Part shown: positions 61,951 to 64,000 of the stretch, in pieces
Position numbering within the stretch: position 1 is the stretch's first letter
How the letters are laid out: each line of letters opens with the position of its first letter
NCBI GenBank assembly: GCA_038501195.1
Contig: JBBPUQ010000004.1
Coordinates: 62,001-126,000 of the forward strand
Reading direction: 5' to 3'
DNA: 64,000 nt
From: Nemania diffusa
Lineage: Eukaryota > Ascomycota > Sordariomycetes > Xylariales > Xylariaceae
Translations under genes and position numbers: made by a program
The notes under the pieces: model-generated
The model's database searches: none
What the model was told of the DNA's origin: nothing
What the model saw: only the letters and a program-made list of their open reading frames with translations

Positions 61951-64000
61951 ATGTTTTGGAGGTTTGGCGGCTACGCCAACATCTCCACCATCGATACCAT
62001 CCTCGACAAGCCCGACTTCCTACTTGAAGACTTATTAGACGAGAGTGACCTAATCCAGGAGCTGAAGCAGCACAACACGAAGCTTCTCGAGTACCTACGC
62101 CAGGACCGTGTCCTTGCCAAGCTTCTCGACTATGTCGTCGCCCCTAAGCTCGAGCCCATAGAACAACCCTCTGCAGACGATGCTCAGGCCCAGACCCAGG
62201 CCCAGGCCCATGACGACGATGCCGCTAAGAAGGGCAGGTCGCTAGGCTTGCCCTTCGGCCGTCCTCGCGCCTCGTCGAGGGCCACCAGCGACGGCAACGA
62301 CGAGGACGAGGCGGAGAAGAAGCGCAACCGCTATGCCTACGTCGCCGCCGAGGTCTTGTCGTCCGACAACTGGTCCATCTACGAGTCGCTCATGGAGAAC
62401 CGCGCCCTGCTGGCCAGCTTCTGGTCGTTCCTCTCGCTTCCCGCGCCCCTCGATCCCCTCCAAGCTAGTTACTTCACCAAGGTCAACGAGTCCCTCTTCG
62501 ACAAGAAGACGCACGACATGCTGCATCTGCTCAAATCCCTCGACGATGCCGTGCCGAACATGCTCCGCCACGTAGACTGCCCTATGATTATGGATCTTCT
62601 GCTCAAGATCATCAGTCTCGAGAGGACCGAAGATGGCCAGGGCATAGTCGAGGTACAAGATGCTCTACCCCAACCCGCCCCAGTCAATTCCACCCTGGAT
62701 TTATCTCTTTCGTTCTCTCTGTGTTCTCCAGTAGCTGACATGTGTCCGTGACCATCCTGTAGTGGCTCTATACGAAAGACGTCATTCCCGCGCTTCTTTC
62801 CTTCCTCGGGCCCGAGCACAGCTGGGCTACGCAGACCGCCGCCGGAGACTTCATCAAGGCCATCATTACCGTCTCTGCCAACGCTTCCCAGAACGAGCAG
62901 GCTTGCATCGGTCCCAACGAACTCACTCGGCAGCTCGTGTCGCGACCCTGCGTCGAAAAGATCATCGGCTACATGCTGGGCGGCGGGAATCCTCTGACCG
63001 TCGGCGTCGGTATCATTATCGAGGTCATTCGAAAGAACAACTCCGACTATGACCCCGACGTGGGCGGCGATGCGAATGCTCAGCCGTCGAGTCGCGATCC
63101 TATCTACCTCGGCACTCTCCTGCGTCTCTTCGGCGAACATGTCCCTGACTTCATGTCCCTGGTCCTCAACGCGCCCGCGCAGCGGCAGCGGCTCGATTCT
63201 ACTTCCGGTGATAAGATTGAACCCTTGGGCTTCGACCGATTCAAGACCTGTGAGCTCATGGCTGAGCTGTTGCATTGCAGCAACATGGCCCTTCTCAACG
63301 AAGTCGGCGCCGAGCAGGTCATCTCACGCCGAGACGAGGAGCGACGCCGTCTACGCCTCGACGGATCCCTCACGGCCTCGCGGGGCGAGGAGGCGCATTC
63401 TCCAGAAGACCTAACCATGCGTAGCCGCCATTCCTCGCCCGACGACAGTCGCCGGCTCGAGGTGACCAATGCATCCGATGACGACGGCTTCGAGGAAGTG
63501 ACGCCCTCTGGCGAGATGACCGAGGATACCTCCCACGAGTTTGTGAAGGCCGAGGATGAAATTCCCGTTGCTGCGTCGGCATCCTTCCTGGATAAGGAGG
63601 ATGATGAATTCGTGGATGAGCCTCTTAGCTCGCCGCGTCTCCATGTCCAGGATGGCATTATGGACGAACATCACTTTGAGATTCCTGAGCTCGTAGTCGC
63701 TCCCCTGTCGCCTAAGAAATCGATAAAACGGGAGTTGGCGTCATCGCCAGCAGAGACAGGCCCAAGCTCCACGTCTGAAAATTCTGCGCCGATCGAGGTA
63801 GCGGCGAGCTCAGCCGCGGCATCCGACGAGGCAACTCATATTACCAGAGAAGGTAGCTCAGTGCCCGATAGCGACGGTGTGCAAACCAGCGTCACTGAAG
63901 TCCCTCCGGAAGAGCCAGTCGCATCGTCCAATATCACCCTCTCTACGGAAGAGACTCCGGCTGCTGAACCGACCCAGGCTGCCCCAGGATCCGGCTCCGA
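61951..64000 (+). CDS. SAPS-domain Sit4/PP6-associated protein, 5' part (truncated by window)
   Basis: Exon 1 is 61951-62652, then a 110-nt intron (GTACAA, branch CTGAC, TGTAG) and exon 2 from 62763 to the window end, open throughout. The start MFWRFGGYANISTIDTILDK is the conserved beginning of the family, and LLDESDLIQELKQHNTKLLE and SDNWSIYESLMENRALLASFW are SAPS-domain blocks. The splice joins GQGIVE to WLYTKDVIPALLSFL. RPCVEKIIGYMLGGGNP and FKTCELMAELLHCSNM follow. After about residue 450 an acidic Ser/Glu-rich tail starts. Members (yeast Sap155/185/190, fission yeast Ekc1) are regulatory subunits of the Sit4/PP6 phosphatase, acting in cell-cycle entry, TOR signalling and kinetochore function. 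The 3' end lies outside the window. Confidence 0.94.

Noticed and set aside
1..64000. CRISPR arrays, rRNA and tRNA genes
   Set aside because: No regular spaced repeats of CRISPR type were seen, and no tRNA cloverleaf or rRNA sequence was recognised by eye; a covariance-model scan was not possible.

Overview
This window is nuclear DNA of a filamentous ascomycete (Pezizomycotina, probably Sordariomycetes). The evidence is: short introns with GTRNGY donors, CTRAC-type branch points and YAG acceptors; single-copy housekeeping genes of fungal type (XMAP215/Stu2, LIS1/NudF, a SAPS-domain Sit4-associated protein); a fungal NACHT-WD40 (NWD) NLR-like gene; and a huge block of DNA damaged in the manner of repeat-induced point mutation (RIP). 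The species cannot be fixed from the sequence.

Region 1 (1 to about 26,390) is an extreme AT isochore; some 60-base stretches contain no G or C. It is not featureless. From about 14,767 to 22,216 there is the skeleton of a Ty3/gypsy LTR retrotransposon: two roughly 205-bp LTRs differing mainly by transitions, a gag zinc-knuckle ghost, and reverse transcriptase, RNase H and integrase ghosts that can still be read in frame through many stops. A second, more eroded gypsy reverse transcriptase is readable at about 3,643-4,180, just after a four-copy tandem repeat. A third repeat pair (8,536-8,844 and 14,017-14,326) brackets a T-rich block that looks like another LTR element. The segment from 24,050 to 26,390 may hold a minus-strand gag remnant.

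Region 2 (about 26,390 to 30,530) has normal base composition but holds two pseudogenes: a subtilisin (S8) protease whose catalytic Asp is Asn and which carries in-frame stops, and the WD40 half of an NWD gene in which conserved WD tryptophans have become TAG.

Region 3 (31,390 to 46,900) is accessory-type gene space: a secreted cysteine-rich single-pass membrane protein, a DUF7730-like protein, a secreted alpha/beta hydrolase, a lineage-specific coiled-coil protein, a full NACHT-WD40 gene interrupted in its tenth WD repeat by a 619-bp hAT-type MITE (8-bp target duplication, 22-bp terminal inverted repeats), and a J-domain/coiled-coil/CxxC protein. About 2.4 kb without a recognisable gene follows.

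Region 4 (49,300 to 64,000) is conserved core genome: stu2/alp14-like (minus) and nudF/PAC1-like (plus) lie head to head across a 2.8-kb intergenic region, followed by a secreted GH20 beta-N-acetylhexosaminidase and the 5' part of a SAPS-domain phosphatase regulator that runs off the window. Stu2 and LIS1 both act at microtubule plus ends and in dynein-dependent nuclear positioning. The NWD genes belong to the family of fungal non-self recognition (heterokaryon incompatibility) and NLR-type receptors.
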